From: a virus
IMG/VR virus record: IMGVR_UViG_3300030108_002106
Span: 1 to 36,139 of that record
Length of the DNA stretch: 36,139 bases
Strand: one strand, 5' to 3'
The position numbers were made by a program, and so were the translations under genes. The notes beneath the pieces are model-generated. The model did no database searches. It saw only the letters and a program-made list of their open reading frames with translations, and had not been told where the DNA came from. Positions 1 through 7,973 of this stretch are shown in pieces. Numbering within the stretch: position 1 is the first letter of the stretch; the number at the start of each line of letters is the position of its first letter.

Positions 1-444
1 ACCCACAATAACAAAATGCTGTGCAGTCTTCTCAATGTAATTACCATTTGGTAATCTATCTTTGAAGTCAGCACCTCTAGTTGTTTTTGAAAGTATATCA
101 CTTGAAGAAGGATAAATGTTTACCGGAGCACCTGATCCATCCTTACCTCTGTCTTTCCATTCAACATACTCTAGTTTGTAGTAACAAGGTATAACTTGAA
201 TACCTTTCTCACCATCAAACAAATCACCTGTAACTGTATTATAGATCATGCCAGGTGATGCTCCTTCGACATACTTACCGTCTCGTTTGTTAACTTCCGG
301 TGAAAGCTGTCCAAGGATCTTTAGAAATGGTAACGCAAGATCTTCTTGAGTTATGTTACCCATTCCCATATTCGCATCTGCCTCTAAGTTAGATACGGCT
401 AGTGCACCTGCACTAGTCTTTTTCATTAGCTGTTCTTTGCTCAT
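1..444 (-). CDS. Conserved phage protein, probably DNA-replication-associated (partial, runs off left edge)
   Basis: The frame is open from an ATG at 444 to the window edge (148 codons, no stop), so the C-terminus is missing. The start is supported by a purine-rich AAGGA stretch upstream, which lies in the 5-base gap and at the end of the preceding gene. The protein has a low-complexity N-terminus (about residues 1-25), then a conserved-looking core with an ALPFLKILGQLSPEV segment and a GMIYNTVTGDLFDGEKG segment. I recognise this as a protein that recurs in podophage and marine phage replication modules, usually left as hypothetical. An ssDNA-associated role is a guess from neighbourhood. It is the third gene of a leftward operon that begins at 1440. 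Confidence 0.7.
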   Translation of the reverse strand, partial: MSKEQLMKKTSAGALAVSNLEADANMGMGNITQEDLALPFLKILGQLSPEVNKRDGKYVEGASPGMIYNTVTGDLFDGEKGIQVIPCYYKLEYVEWKDRGKDGSGAPVNIYPSSSDILSKTTRGADFKDRLPNGNYIEKTAQHFVIVG

Positions 445-449
445 TTTTC

Positions 450-995
450 TTATTTCCTTGTTATTTTAGTTCTGTTTCCTGCGAACACGTTAAATAGGTC
501 AGAGGGCATATCTTGTCCAGACTCGATACGCTCCCTAACCAATGCTTTAAGTGTCATAGGTTCAACCTTTAATTTCTGGACAGGTTGATACCCTTGACCT
601 TGTGCAAGGTTGGCATATTCTGCCGCCTTGTTATCTTCGTTACGACCGAAGGAAACGGTTACCTCATTTTTAATAAGGTCGCCTAGGCCATTACTACGAA
701 GCCAGTTAAATGCCTCTTCCTTTTTTGCTACAGGAATAGAAGCACCGTAGACGGGTTTAACTTCTACAGCTGACCCATCTGCTAATTTTAAAGTAGATAA
801 ATTCATCTCTTGCATCATCGTTGGGATGACCTCGCCTGATAAATGATCTACTTCTTTCTTGAGTTTTTTAACTTGTTCTTCTGCAGCTTTGAGATCAGTT
901 TCTTTTGCTTGAAGCTTTACACATTGTGCAGATAAAGATTTAGCGTCATTAACATTTGCCAACGACTCTAACTTGTCTTCCTCGAGATTTATCAT
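450..995 (-). CDS. Conserved phage protein with N-terminal coiled coil, replication region
   Basis: This is a 181-residue protein. Residues about 1-60 are rich in K/E/L heptads (KETDLKAAEEQVKKLKKEV), predicting a coiled coil. The C-terminal half carries the pattern EAFNWLRSNGLGDLIKNEV and later TLKALVRERIESGQDMP followed by FNVFAGNRTKI. That end is typical of a small phage protein usually found beside the gene downstream of it here, so the pair probably acts together, likely in DNA replication or repair; the function is not established. An AGGAGA ribosome-binding site lies about 8 bases before the ATG. No catalytic motif is seen. Confidence 0.75.
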   Translation of the reverse strand: MINLEEDKLESLANVNDAKSLSAQCVKLQAKETDLKAAEEQVKKLKKEVDHLSGEVIPTMMQEMNLSTLKLADGSAVEVKPVYGASIPVAKKEEAFNWLRSNGLGDLIKNEVTVSFGRNEDNKAAEYANLAQGQGYQPVQKLKVEPMTLKALVRERIESGQDMPSDLFNVFAGNRTKITRK

Positions 996-1044
996 TTTAG
1001 TTTCTCCTTTCGTAGGTTGTTATATAATGAATTAATATCCTATG

Positions 1045-1440
1045 TCAAGAGTTTTCTTCAATCTCGCCTTTCTCGTATAGATTGATTTCTATGGGATAAT
1101 ACATTTTCTCTTGACGATCCCATTTTAAAAGGTTGAATCGTCCATTGGTAAGATCTGAAACAATAGAACAAGCTGCACCTATGATAGCTGGATCTCCTGT
1201 CAATAATAAATAGTCTGTGGGTTTATAGTTTTTTAATAATTTTCTTAATTTATATACTAAAGGTCCCGGCGATAATATGATTTGTGAGTTTTCGGGCAAC
1301 AGTGTTACTATTTTACCATAGCGGCTAGCTCCCATAATATTGAATTTTGGAGCTCCCATCCTAGTCCCAGGTAATTCTTGTATTACGTAGACTACTGTAG
1401 ATACACCTTTATTCATAGGTGTGTTTATTGAACTTAACAT
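1045..1440 (-). CDS. Conserved phage hypothetical protein (131 aa)
   Basis: This is the first gene of the leftward operon. It has a central hydrophobic segment DYLLLTGDPAIIGAACSIVSDL (about residues 77-98) followed by NGRFNLLKWDRQEKMYYPIEINL, a pattern I know from many marine phage contigs without an assigned function. The ATG at 1440 is preceded by AAGAAAGG and by a sigma70-like promoter. An internal ATG at 1416 has no ribosome-binding site, so the longer form is preferred. The hydrophobic stretch is too interrupted to call a membrane segment with confidence. Confidence 0.75.
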   Translation of the reverse strand: MLSSINTPMNKGVSTVVYVIQELPGTRMGAPKFNIMGASRYGKIVTLLPENSQIILSPGPLVYKLRKLLKNYKPTDYLLLTGDPAIIGAACSIVSDLTNGRFNLLKWDRQEKMYYPIEINLYEKGEIEENS

Positions 1441-1453
1441 TTCATAACCTTTC

Positions 1454-1482
1454 TTGACTAGTTATAATAACTATTGTATAAG
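1454..1482 (+). promoter_or_regulatory. Sigma70-type promoter for the helicase gene
   Basis: TTGACT at 1454-1459, a 17-base spacer, then TATAAG at 1477-1482: five of six matches to consensus in each box at optimal spacing. Transcription would start near 1489, only about 10 bases before the helicase ATG at 1499, and a purine-rich AAGAAAG stretch provides the ribosome site. The TTG at 1454 that could be taken as a start codon is therefore the -35 box. Inferred from sequence only. Confidence 0.6.
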
Positions 1483-1489
1483 ATTGCAA
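1461..1489 (-). promoter_or_regulatory. Sigma70-type promoter for the leftward operon
   Basis: Read on the minus strand: TTGCAA at 1489-1484, a 17-base spacer, then TATAAC at 1466-1461. The start of transcription would fall near 1454, about 14 bases before the ATG at 1440, leaving just room for AAGAAAGG as ribosome-binding site. The two divergent promoters occupy the same DNA, so they should exclude each other. Confidence 0.5.
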
Positions 1490-1498
1490 GAAAGAAAA

Positions 1499-2932
1499 AT
1501 GAATTATAAATTTAAAACAAAGCCTTATGGGCATCAGCTTGAGGCATTAGAAATGTCTTGGAATAAAGAAGTATTTGCGTACTTTATGGAGATGGGTACG
1601 GGTAAATCAAAGGTACTTCTTGATAATATAGCTATGCTTTATGATAAGGGTAAGATTAATGGTGCATTATTAATTGCACCAAAAGGTGTGTATAAAAATT
1701 GGTTTGACAGCGAAATACCAACACATTTAGCTGATCACATAGACCATAATACAGTGTTATGGAAAGCCACACAAAGTCAGAAACAAAAATTATTATTAGA
1801 TAGTTTATTTAAAACTGGAGAGGATCTACATATTTTAGTTATGAACGTAGAAGCATTTAGTACGTCTAAAGGTGTAGAGTTCGCAGCTAAATTTTTAAGA
1901 TCACATAATACTTTAATGGCAATAGACGAATCAACAACTATTAAAAACCCTGATGCAAAGAGAACTAAAAACATAGTTAAACTGGGAGAACAATCTAAAT
2001 ATAGAAGAATACTTACAGGATCTCCTGTAACTAAATCGCCACTTGATTTATACAAACAATGTGAGTTCCTTGATCCTTGGTTATTAGGCCACTCATCTTA
2101 TTACACATTTAGAACTAGATACGCTAAAATGGCTACAGCTAACTTTGGTGGTAGATCTGTGCAAATTGTAGTGGGGTATAAGAACTTAGAAGAACTGTCA
2201 GAGAAACTAAAACCTTTTTCTTATCGTATATTAAAAGAAGATTGTTTAGATTTACCAGCCTATACTTATCAAAAAAGAATTATACAGCTTACACCCGAAC
2301 AACAAAAATTATACGATCAAATGAAAAGAATGGCTTTAGCTATTAAAGATGGAGAAACGATGAGCACAGCTACAGCTTTGGTGCAGCTCATGAGATTACA
2401 ACAAATTACCTGTGGACATTTTAAATCTGATACGGGAGAAGTAACAGAGATCAAAAATGATAGAGTCAACGCTTTAATACAAGTGTTAGATGAAGCACAA
2501 GGTAAGGTAGTAATATGGGCACATTGGAGGAACGATATAGAAACAATCGTTAAACATATTAAAAAAGCGTTTGGGGATAAGTCGTATGTTACTTATTACG
2601 GCGATACATCTACAGACGATAGACAAAAAGCGATTAAGGAAATACAAGACCCTAATAGTGAAGTTAGATTTATTATTGGTACACCACAAACGGGTGGTTA
2701 TGGTATTACACTTACGGAGGCTGATACGATGGTTTATTACTCTAATGGGTATGATCTTGAGAAAAGAACTCAATCGGAAGCTAGAATTAATCGTATAGGT
2801 CAAAAAAGAAAAATGACTTACATAGATATTATCTGTGAAAAAACGGTTGATGAAAAGATAGTAAAAGCTCTGCGTAAAAAAATTAATATAGCCTCTCAAA
2901 TTATGGGCGAAGATTTAAAAGAGTGGATTTAA
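1499..2932 (+). CDS. SNF2-like DEAD/DEAH-box helicase
   Basis: The 477-residue protein has a complete superfamily 2 helicase core: GHQ near residue 11 (Q-type motif), Walker A MGTGKS (about 32-37), motif II DEST (about 143-146, replacing DEAH), motif III TGSP (about 173-176), then in the second RecA domain a GTPQTGGYGITLTEA segment (motif V) and the arginine motif QSEARINRIGQ (motif VI). This arrangement is that of phage SNF2-family ATPases, which remodel or unwind DNA in replication, recombination or repair. It is the only plus-strand gene and ends convergently on the structural operon with a 4-base overlap. The ATG at 1499 is chosen over TTG at 1454 because the latter lies in the promoter. 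Confidence 0.93.
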   Translation: MNYKFKTKPYGHQLEALEMSWNKEVFAYFMEMGTGKSKVLLDNIAMLYDKGKINGALLIAPKGVYKNWFDSEIPTHLADHIDHNTVLWKATQSQKQKLLLDSLFKTGEDLHILVMNVEAFSTSKGVEFAAKFLRSHNTLMAIDESTTIKNPDAKRTKNIVKLGEQSKYRRILTGSPVTKSPLDLYKQCEFLDPWLLGHSSYYTFRTRYAKMATANFGGRSVQIVVGYKNLEELSEKLKPFSYRILKEDCLDLPAYTYQKRIIQLTPEQQKLYDQMKRMALAIKDGETMSTATALVQLMRLQQITCGHFKSDTGEVTEIKNDRVNALIQVLDEAQGKVVIWAHWRNDIETIVKHIKKAFGDKSYVTYYGDTSTDDRQKAIKEIQDPNSEVRFIIGTPQTGGYGITLTEADTMVYYSNGYDLEKRTQSEARINRIGQKRKMTYIDIICEKTVDEKIVKALRKKINIASQIMGEDLKEWI

Positions 2933-3138
2933 TGCATAAACAAATTAAATAAACCTACTAACGTAAGTATTGTAGTAAACGCACCACCAACAATCCAATA
3001 AATTACAGTGTCTGTTTTTCTTTCTAATTTACTAAGATCTTGATGTAGATGATCTATTTGTTTTTTAAATCCAGTTACATATCCGTAAAGAGATACTAAA
3101 TGTTCGCCAGTAGTTTTTGGTGGTTTTCCGTTAGGCAT
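2929..3138 (-). CDS. Small single-pass membrane protein, holin/XhlA-like
   Basis: This is a 69-residue protein. Residues about 20-44 form a polar, heptad-like segment (FKKQIDHLHQDLSKLERKTD), followed by one hydrophobic helix (about 46-67, YWIVGGAFTTILTLVGLFNLF) that runs almost to the C-terminus. A short coiled coil before a C-terminal membrane helix resembles XhlA-type lysis-associated proteins, so a role in lysis is possible; an internal structural role is the alternative. It is the last gene of the long minus-strand operon, 2 bases after its predecessor, and overlaps the end of the helicase gene. Confidence 0.65.
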   Translation of the reverse strand: MPNGKPPKTTGEHLVSLYGYVTGFKKQIDHLHQDLSKLERKTDTVIYWIVGGAFTTILTLVGLFNLFMH

Positions 3139-3140
3139 AA

Positions 3141-3674
3141 TTAATAATCGTACGCAGGACCTCCCATATCAACTCCATAGTCTGTCCCTCCTACATCTCC
3201 TCCTGTGTCTTGTTCATAGTCAGCAAAATCAAACGTTGTTCCGCCTGGATAATCTCTATCTATTCTTGCTGTTTCTTCATCGATAACATTTTGATAGAAA
3301 TCTAATTTTTGTTGTTGAAATGGTGTAAGATTCCCCTTAGCTGCTAATTGTGCGACTTTATCTTGAGCATAAACAGGATAGTTTCCAAACATAGAAACAG
3401 TGTTAATACCGTATGGATCTTGAACACCTAAATTACCAACTCTATTATCACCATAGGTAGAAACTAATTGTGGATTAGCACCCACTGAAAATTGTGATTG
3501 CATAAGTTTATCTCTTGGAGACATAGGACCAACTAAAGATCCTAGTCCAGTTGCTATTGTTCCAACCAAAGGTATACCGGTAACTGCTTTACCAACTAAA
3601 TCAATACCTGTTCTTAAAGGATTAAAAAAATCACTTTGATATATCTCTTCTAATCCTTGTATTGGTTTAATCAT
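3141..3674 (-). CDS. Hypothetical virion-associated protein (177 aa)
   Basis: The protein has a hydrophobic Gly/Val/Ile-rich segment at about residues 23-49 (VGKAVTGIPLVGTIATGLGS), then a polar region and a C-terminal tail rich in Asp, Gly and Tyr (DTGGDVGGTDYGVDMGG). I recognise no enzyme motif. Its ATG overlaps the stop of the 1430-residue gene as TAATG, so it is probably translated by reinitiation after that protein. The position suggests a minor component of the ejected internal-virion set. Confidence 0.65.
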   Translation of the reverse strand: MIKPIQGLEEIYQSDFFNPLRTGIDLVGKAVTGIPLVGTIATGLGSLVGPMSPRDKLMQSQFSVGANPQLVSTYGDNRVGNLGVQDPYGINTVSMFGNYPVYAQDKVAQLAAKGNLTPFQQQKLDFYQNVIDEETARIDRDYPGGTTFDFADYEQDTGGDVGGTDYGVDMGGPAYDY

Positions 3675-6600
3675 TATCTACCAAAAATCCCTCCTGGAAA
3701 AAATTGTTGAAATACACCTGGCTGTCTTACTTGTGCAGATTGTTGAACTACTTGTCCACTTACAGGTGTTCCTATTTGAGAATCTTGTGGTAACTCAACG
3801 GCTTGTTCAATACCTGTGCCTCTTCCTAATTCTATGTCATCAAAAATTCTTGTGCTTGTTGTAGCAGGTGAAATAAATAAGTTTAATAAATTTTCAAAAT
3901 AAGGTCTGTCAATAAGTTTAGTATTGTTCATACTTGTTCTTAAAATATCCATTTGAGATGTTAAATTATTAATTTGTATCTGTTGCTCTACAGCGGCAAT
4001 TGGATCTTCAGATCTTATTCTCTCAATCAAAGCGTTAAATCTTTCCTCACTGTAACCTGGAGCTCTAAAAAATCCATTCATTAATTCGTTAGTTTGTTTT
4101 TTATTTTTTAATCTTTTTTCTAAAACATTTCTAATCTGATTACCAGGAACGTTCATAGTTCTAGCATCCTTAATTACTTGATGCATTAAAGATTGATTTT
4201 CATAACTATCAATTAAAAAGTTTTTGTACGCAGCTAGTTTTTGTTCTGAAGTTGTCGTTGCACTATACGCATCTCTTGCAAACTTTGCACCTAAATCTCT
4301 TTGATCTTTACCAAAGGATGTAATAATGAAAGGCATGCTTACTAATGGTTTAGCTTCCTCTACTCTTAAACCCGTAAGTAATGCTGCTGCTTCCGTTTTA
4401 GAATCATACATAGTACCATAATCGGTAAAGTCTTGAGTTACACCTTTCCAAACTCTTCTTGCACTTCTTGTTGCACCTGGTTCTAAAGATTTAAATATAT
4501 GTGCTAAACTAGCATCTATTTTTTCTAAAGTATCGTCAGTATCAAAATAAACTTTTCTTCCTTCTCTTGTTTCTCCACCTCTTCCTAATATTGGAGATAT
4601 ATCTATCAATGCTTCAGCACCAATTGATTCACTAATGAATGGTTGTAAAAATTCAGATAATGCTCCAGGATTACCTGTGCCTCCAGGACCCGTATCTCCA
4701 AACAAAGCTTGAAAAGCAATTCGCTCTTTAGATTCTTTCGTAAGTGTTCCATCAGCGTAAGCATTAAGAATTGCATTAACAGGTCTTACTAAAGAGTCAT
4801 AAGGATTAGTGTATGAAAAATTAAAATATTTAAATTGTCCTTTAGCATCAGGAGATGTTAACGGAATCAAAGTAGAGTTTTTCTGATACTCAGGACCAAA
4901 AGATCTTTGGAAAGCATCCATTGTTTCTTGATCTACACCTGTTAAACCTTCAGCAGTTTCTTGAATAATTTTACCTACACCACCAAATACAGCGGCTGTT
5001 CCTAATAATCTTCTTGCACCCATCTGTCTAATAAATGGATTTGTACTTGTTAGTTCTCTTGCACCAATTGTAAGTAGATGTCCACCTGTTCTTAATATTT
5101 CTGCAGGAAAAGCTATGAAGTTACCAAGTGGTAAGTTACGAATGACTTTTATAATCTCAGGAACTTTACTATAGGTAGGTATTGTGTTCGTAACTAAATA
5201 AGCTGAAGCATCTTTTAATAATTCATCAGCATTCATGTAACCACCTGAAAATAAATCGGGTCTTAATGCATTACCGGCACTGTCAAATACAGGACCTGTT
5301 TTTGCTACGGTTGTAAACCACTCGTTTAAGTTTTCTTTTAACGCAGCATCTTGTGATAAATTTTTAGGATTAAATTTAAATGCTGTGCCTAATGCATCTT
5401 GATAAAAATCATCAGCGTAGATTTTCCAAACGTTATCGCCACCTTGATATAAGTCAAAAGCTTTTTTAACTATGGGGTTATTCATTAAACCAGACATGGA
5501 TAGTTTACCGTCTTTGGCTCTATTTAAAATATTTTTAATTTCATTAACCTCTATGTTTTGATCAACAACACCTCTTCTAATTCTATCTGACATTTGTCGT
5601 GCAACTTCTTCAACTTTAATTCTTCGACCTCCCGCTCTTGGAAATAAATCATCAGCTAATAATTTAAATGCTGTACCCAAACTTACTTTGCCTCCTATTA
5701 GTCCACTAGCTAACGCAAAGAAAGAAGCTGTAGATACGTTTCTTATTTGTGTCATTGGTGAGAAAACTGTTTTACCTATTTGACCTGCAGCTTTTACAGA
5801 CATAAGAGCTTTATAAAGTGGTAGAGAATACAAAGTTGATAATTGATTATCTACACCTCTAATAGCTTGTGCAATTTCAGGTGTTGTTAATAAACCATCC
5901 ACTCCTCCATCTAAACTTTTTCCTGAAGTAAACAAAGGACTTTGAAACATTTCATTGTATTGACCATAGCTTGGCTTAACATGCACTAAATTATCTGTGT
6001 TTTTTCCTAACGCAACAGCTTGTGTTGGAGATTTAAAAAACAAACCTGATCTTAATCCTGTTTCTGCAAGTTGATCAAAAAATCTTTTTTTATAAATCTG
6101 TTGTCCCATTTGCATAAAAGTATCGGTAACGGCAGCTCGATAGTCTTGAGCGGGTTCTAAGAAAGCCTTGGTTACAGGTGAAAAGTCATCTCCCATTTGT
6201 TTTGTAATAAGATTTCTTACATCTTCACCAGCTTGTAAAACTCTTTCTTGTTTTGTAATAACCTTACCTGTTTCATCTTTAACTATATTACCTGCCTCAT
6301 CACGTAAGGCTGTTGTGGGTATTCTAAACGTTTTAGCTATTTGATTAAATACAGTATCAGGAGCTCTGTTACTTTGTATTAAAGACTTTTGAACTTGTTT
6401 CATTTGTGCATCTGCAAACTCTTCTAAAGCTTGTGATTCAGATATACCTTTTAATTTAGCTAAATCTTTTACTTCTTCTTGTAAATCTGCATTCTTTTTA
6501 ATTATATTATTAATATAAAAATTCTTTGCTCCCTTAATTTTTGTAGGATCAAACTTATAGGCTTCGTTTTTCATAGCAGAGTATACTTGTTTTAAATACA

Positions 6601-7966
6601 CATCTCCGTTGGTCATGATTTGAGTTCCAAACTCCCTTACAGCCTTAAGAGGAGACTGTTGTAAAAGCTGACCATATTCTCTACCAAGTGTTCTAAGTGA
6701 GTCTTTTATTTCTTTAGCTGGTCCGTGAACCTCTTTTGGTAATCGACTTAGTAATGTAGCTTCATCTAATTCGCCTGCTTTTATTTGTGCGGGGTTTAAT
6801 TTTTTAGGGGCTTGTAAATATTGAAACATAGTCTGAGAATTTTTATCTCTCATCACATCATCAACAGCAGTTATAGGTTTAATATTAGTATTTTTAAAAT
6901 ATTCAGGTACTTTTATTGTATAATTATTAGCAATGTCTTTAAACTTAGCGTCAACATCATCCATTAATCTAATAAATTTTTTCTCATCAGCTTGTCTTAT
7001 ATTTTCAGATGTACGTAACAATCCTCCTACTTCTGGCCCCATAACTCCATCCGACTCAAACATTTTTTTTATATAATATATTTTATTTCTTAACCTATCT
7101 CTTAAAGGTGCATTTTTGTTTGCAGATAAATCTTTCCAATCATCAAATTTACCTGTGCCTAATTTTTCTCCTAGTTTAGTTAATCCTTTATCTATCTTTT
7201 CACCCACAAATCGTGTAGCAGTCCCTGCTGTCTCCGTACCAAATAATTTTCCTACAGGATTAAAGACGGTAAAATCTAATGCTCTTAGTGCTTGACCACC
7301 TACATAACCTACAGGCTTGGCTGCCATTAAACCAAACTTAACTCCTAGTGTTCCAGCAACAGGTAATGCTGCTGTAATACCACCACCTAATACTGCACCC
7401 TCTGCTCCAAATTTTATTTTTTCTTTAAAGTCTTCAACAACTCTTTCTCTACCTCTAAGTCTATCCCCTTTATAATCTTCTCCATAACCAAGAGTTTCAG
7501 ATAAAGTTTTCATGTCACCAGGAGTAGAAACTGCAAAATCAGTTATACCTCCAATGCTTCCATAAAATCCTGCTCTCTTTGCTAACTCGGCTCCTTTACC
7601 ACTTAAGCTAGGGATAGAAGAAAGTTTCTTCATTTGACTAGCTTTGTTTAATTTCATTAAACCATTAGCTATTTTTATTGCACCTGTTGCGGGCACACCA
7701 AATTGCACGATAACAGAAGTTATATCTCCAAGTGCTGTATCAGTTTGAATCGTTGGCCATATTTCGTCAATCTTATTTAAAAGATCTGTATTACCAATAT
7801 AATCAATAGGCATTGCACCCAATTGTAAAAGACCTTTGGTTGCTTGACTTAAACCTTTTGCTACACCAACAGGAAGGTCTGTTGCATAATCTAAGAAGGA
7901 TCTTTCTCTTGGTGATTCTAGTGAAGGACCCGAGCCAAAAAATTGAAATGTATTTTCTTCAGCCAT
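3674..7966 (-). CDS. Large internal virion (DNA-ejection) protein, 1430 aa
   Basis: This is the largest gene in the window. The protein is mostly helical by composition, with several Gly/Ala-rich amphipathic or hydrophobic patches (for example about residues 185-235 and around SFFALASGLIGG) and long K/E/Q-rich stretches. No transglycosylase or peptidase motif was recognised. Size, position at the end of the structural operon and lack of enzyme motifs fit the giant internal proteins that podoviruses eject to carry DNA across the envelope. The C-terminal 40 residues are Q/G/P rich (QVRQPGVFQQFFPGGIFG). An assignment to T7 gp16-like function is by analogy only. Confidence 0.7.
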   Translation of the reverse strand: MAEENTFQFFGSGPSLESPRERSFLDYATDLPVGVAKGLSQATKGLLQLGAMPIDYIGNTDLLNKIDEIWPTIQTDTALGDITSVIVQFGVPATGAIKIANGLMKLNKASQMKKLSSIPSLSGKGAELAKRAGFYGSIGGITDFAVSTPGDMKTLSETLGYGEDYKGDRLRGRERVVEDFKEKIKFGAEGAVLGGGITAALPVAGTLGVKFGLMAAKPVGYVGGQALRALDFTVFNPVGKLFGTETAGTATRFVGEKIDKGLTKLGEKLGTGKFDDWKDLSANKNAPLRDRLRNKIYYIKKMFESDGVMGPEVGGLLRTSENIRQADEKKFIRLMDDVDAKFKDIANNYTIKVPEYFKNTNIKPITAVDDVMRDKNSQTMFQYLQAPKKLNPAQIKAGELDEATLLSRLPKEVHGPAKEIKDSLRTLGREYGQLLQQSPLKAVREFGTQIMTNGDVYLKQVYSAMKNEAYKFDPTKIKGAKNFYINNIIKKNADLQEEVKDLAKLKGISESQALEEFADAQMKQVQKSLIQSNRAPDTVFNQIAKTFRIPTTALRDEAGNIVKDETGKVITKQERVLQAGEDVRNLITKQMGDDFSPVTKAFLEPAQDYRAAVTDTFMQMGQQIYKKRFFDQLAETGLRSGLFFKSPTQAVALGKNTDNLVHVKPSYGQYNEMFQSPLFTSGKSLDGGVDGLLTTPEIAQAIRGVDNQLSTLYSLPLYKALMSVKAAGQIGKTVFSPMTQIRNVSTASFFALASGLIGGKVSLGTAFKLLADDLFPRAGGRRIKVEEVARQMSDRIRRGVVDQNIEVNEIKNILNRAKDGKLSMSGLMNNPIVKKAFDLYQGGDNVWKIYADDFYQDALGTAFKFNPKNLSQDAALKENLNEWFTTVAKTGPVFDSAGNALRPDLFSGGYMNADELLKDASAYLVTNTIPTYSKVPEIIKVIRNLPLGNFIAFPAEILRTGGHLLTIGARELTSTNPFIRQMGARRLLGTAAVFGGVGKIIQETAEGLTGVDQETMDAFQRSFGPEYQKNSTLIPLTSPDAKGQFKYFNFSYTNPYDSLVRPVNAILNAYADGTLTKESKERIAFQALFGDTGPGGTGNPGALSEFLQPFISESIGAEALIDISPILGRGGETREGRKVYFDTDDTLEKIDASLAHIFKSLEPGATRSARRVWKGVTQDFTDYGTMYDSKTEAAALLTGLRVEEAKPLVSMPFIITSFGKDQRDLGAKFARDAYSATTTSEQKLAAYKNFLIDSYENQSLMHQVIKDARTMNVPGNQIRNVLEKRLKNKKQTNELMNGFFRAPGYSEERFNALIERIRSEDPIAAVEQQIQINNLTSQMDILRTSMNNTKLIDRPYFENLLNLFISPATTSTRIFDDIELGRGTGIEQAVELPQDSQIGTPVSGQVVQQSAQVRQPGVFQQFFPGGIFGR

Positions 7967-7973
7967 GTCTCTC

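Noticed and set aside
1454-1498. TTG start giving 15 extra residues to the helicase
   Set aside because: The TTG is the -35 box of a well-spaced promoter, and the ATG at 1499 begins just before the conserved PYGHQLEAL start.
2486-2899. 137-residue open frame on the minus strand inside the helicase gene
   Set aside because: It lies wholly antisense to well-conserved helicase motifs, is rich in Phe/Tyr/Cys/Arg as expected for a shadow frame, and has no ribosome site.
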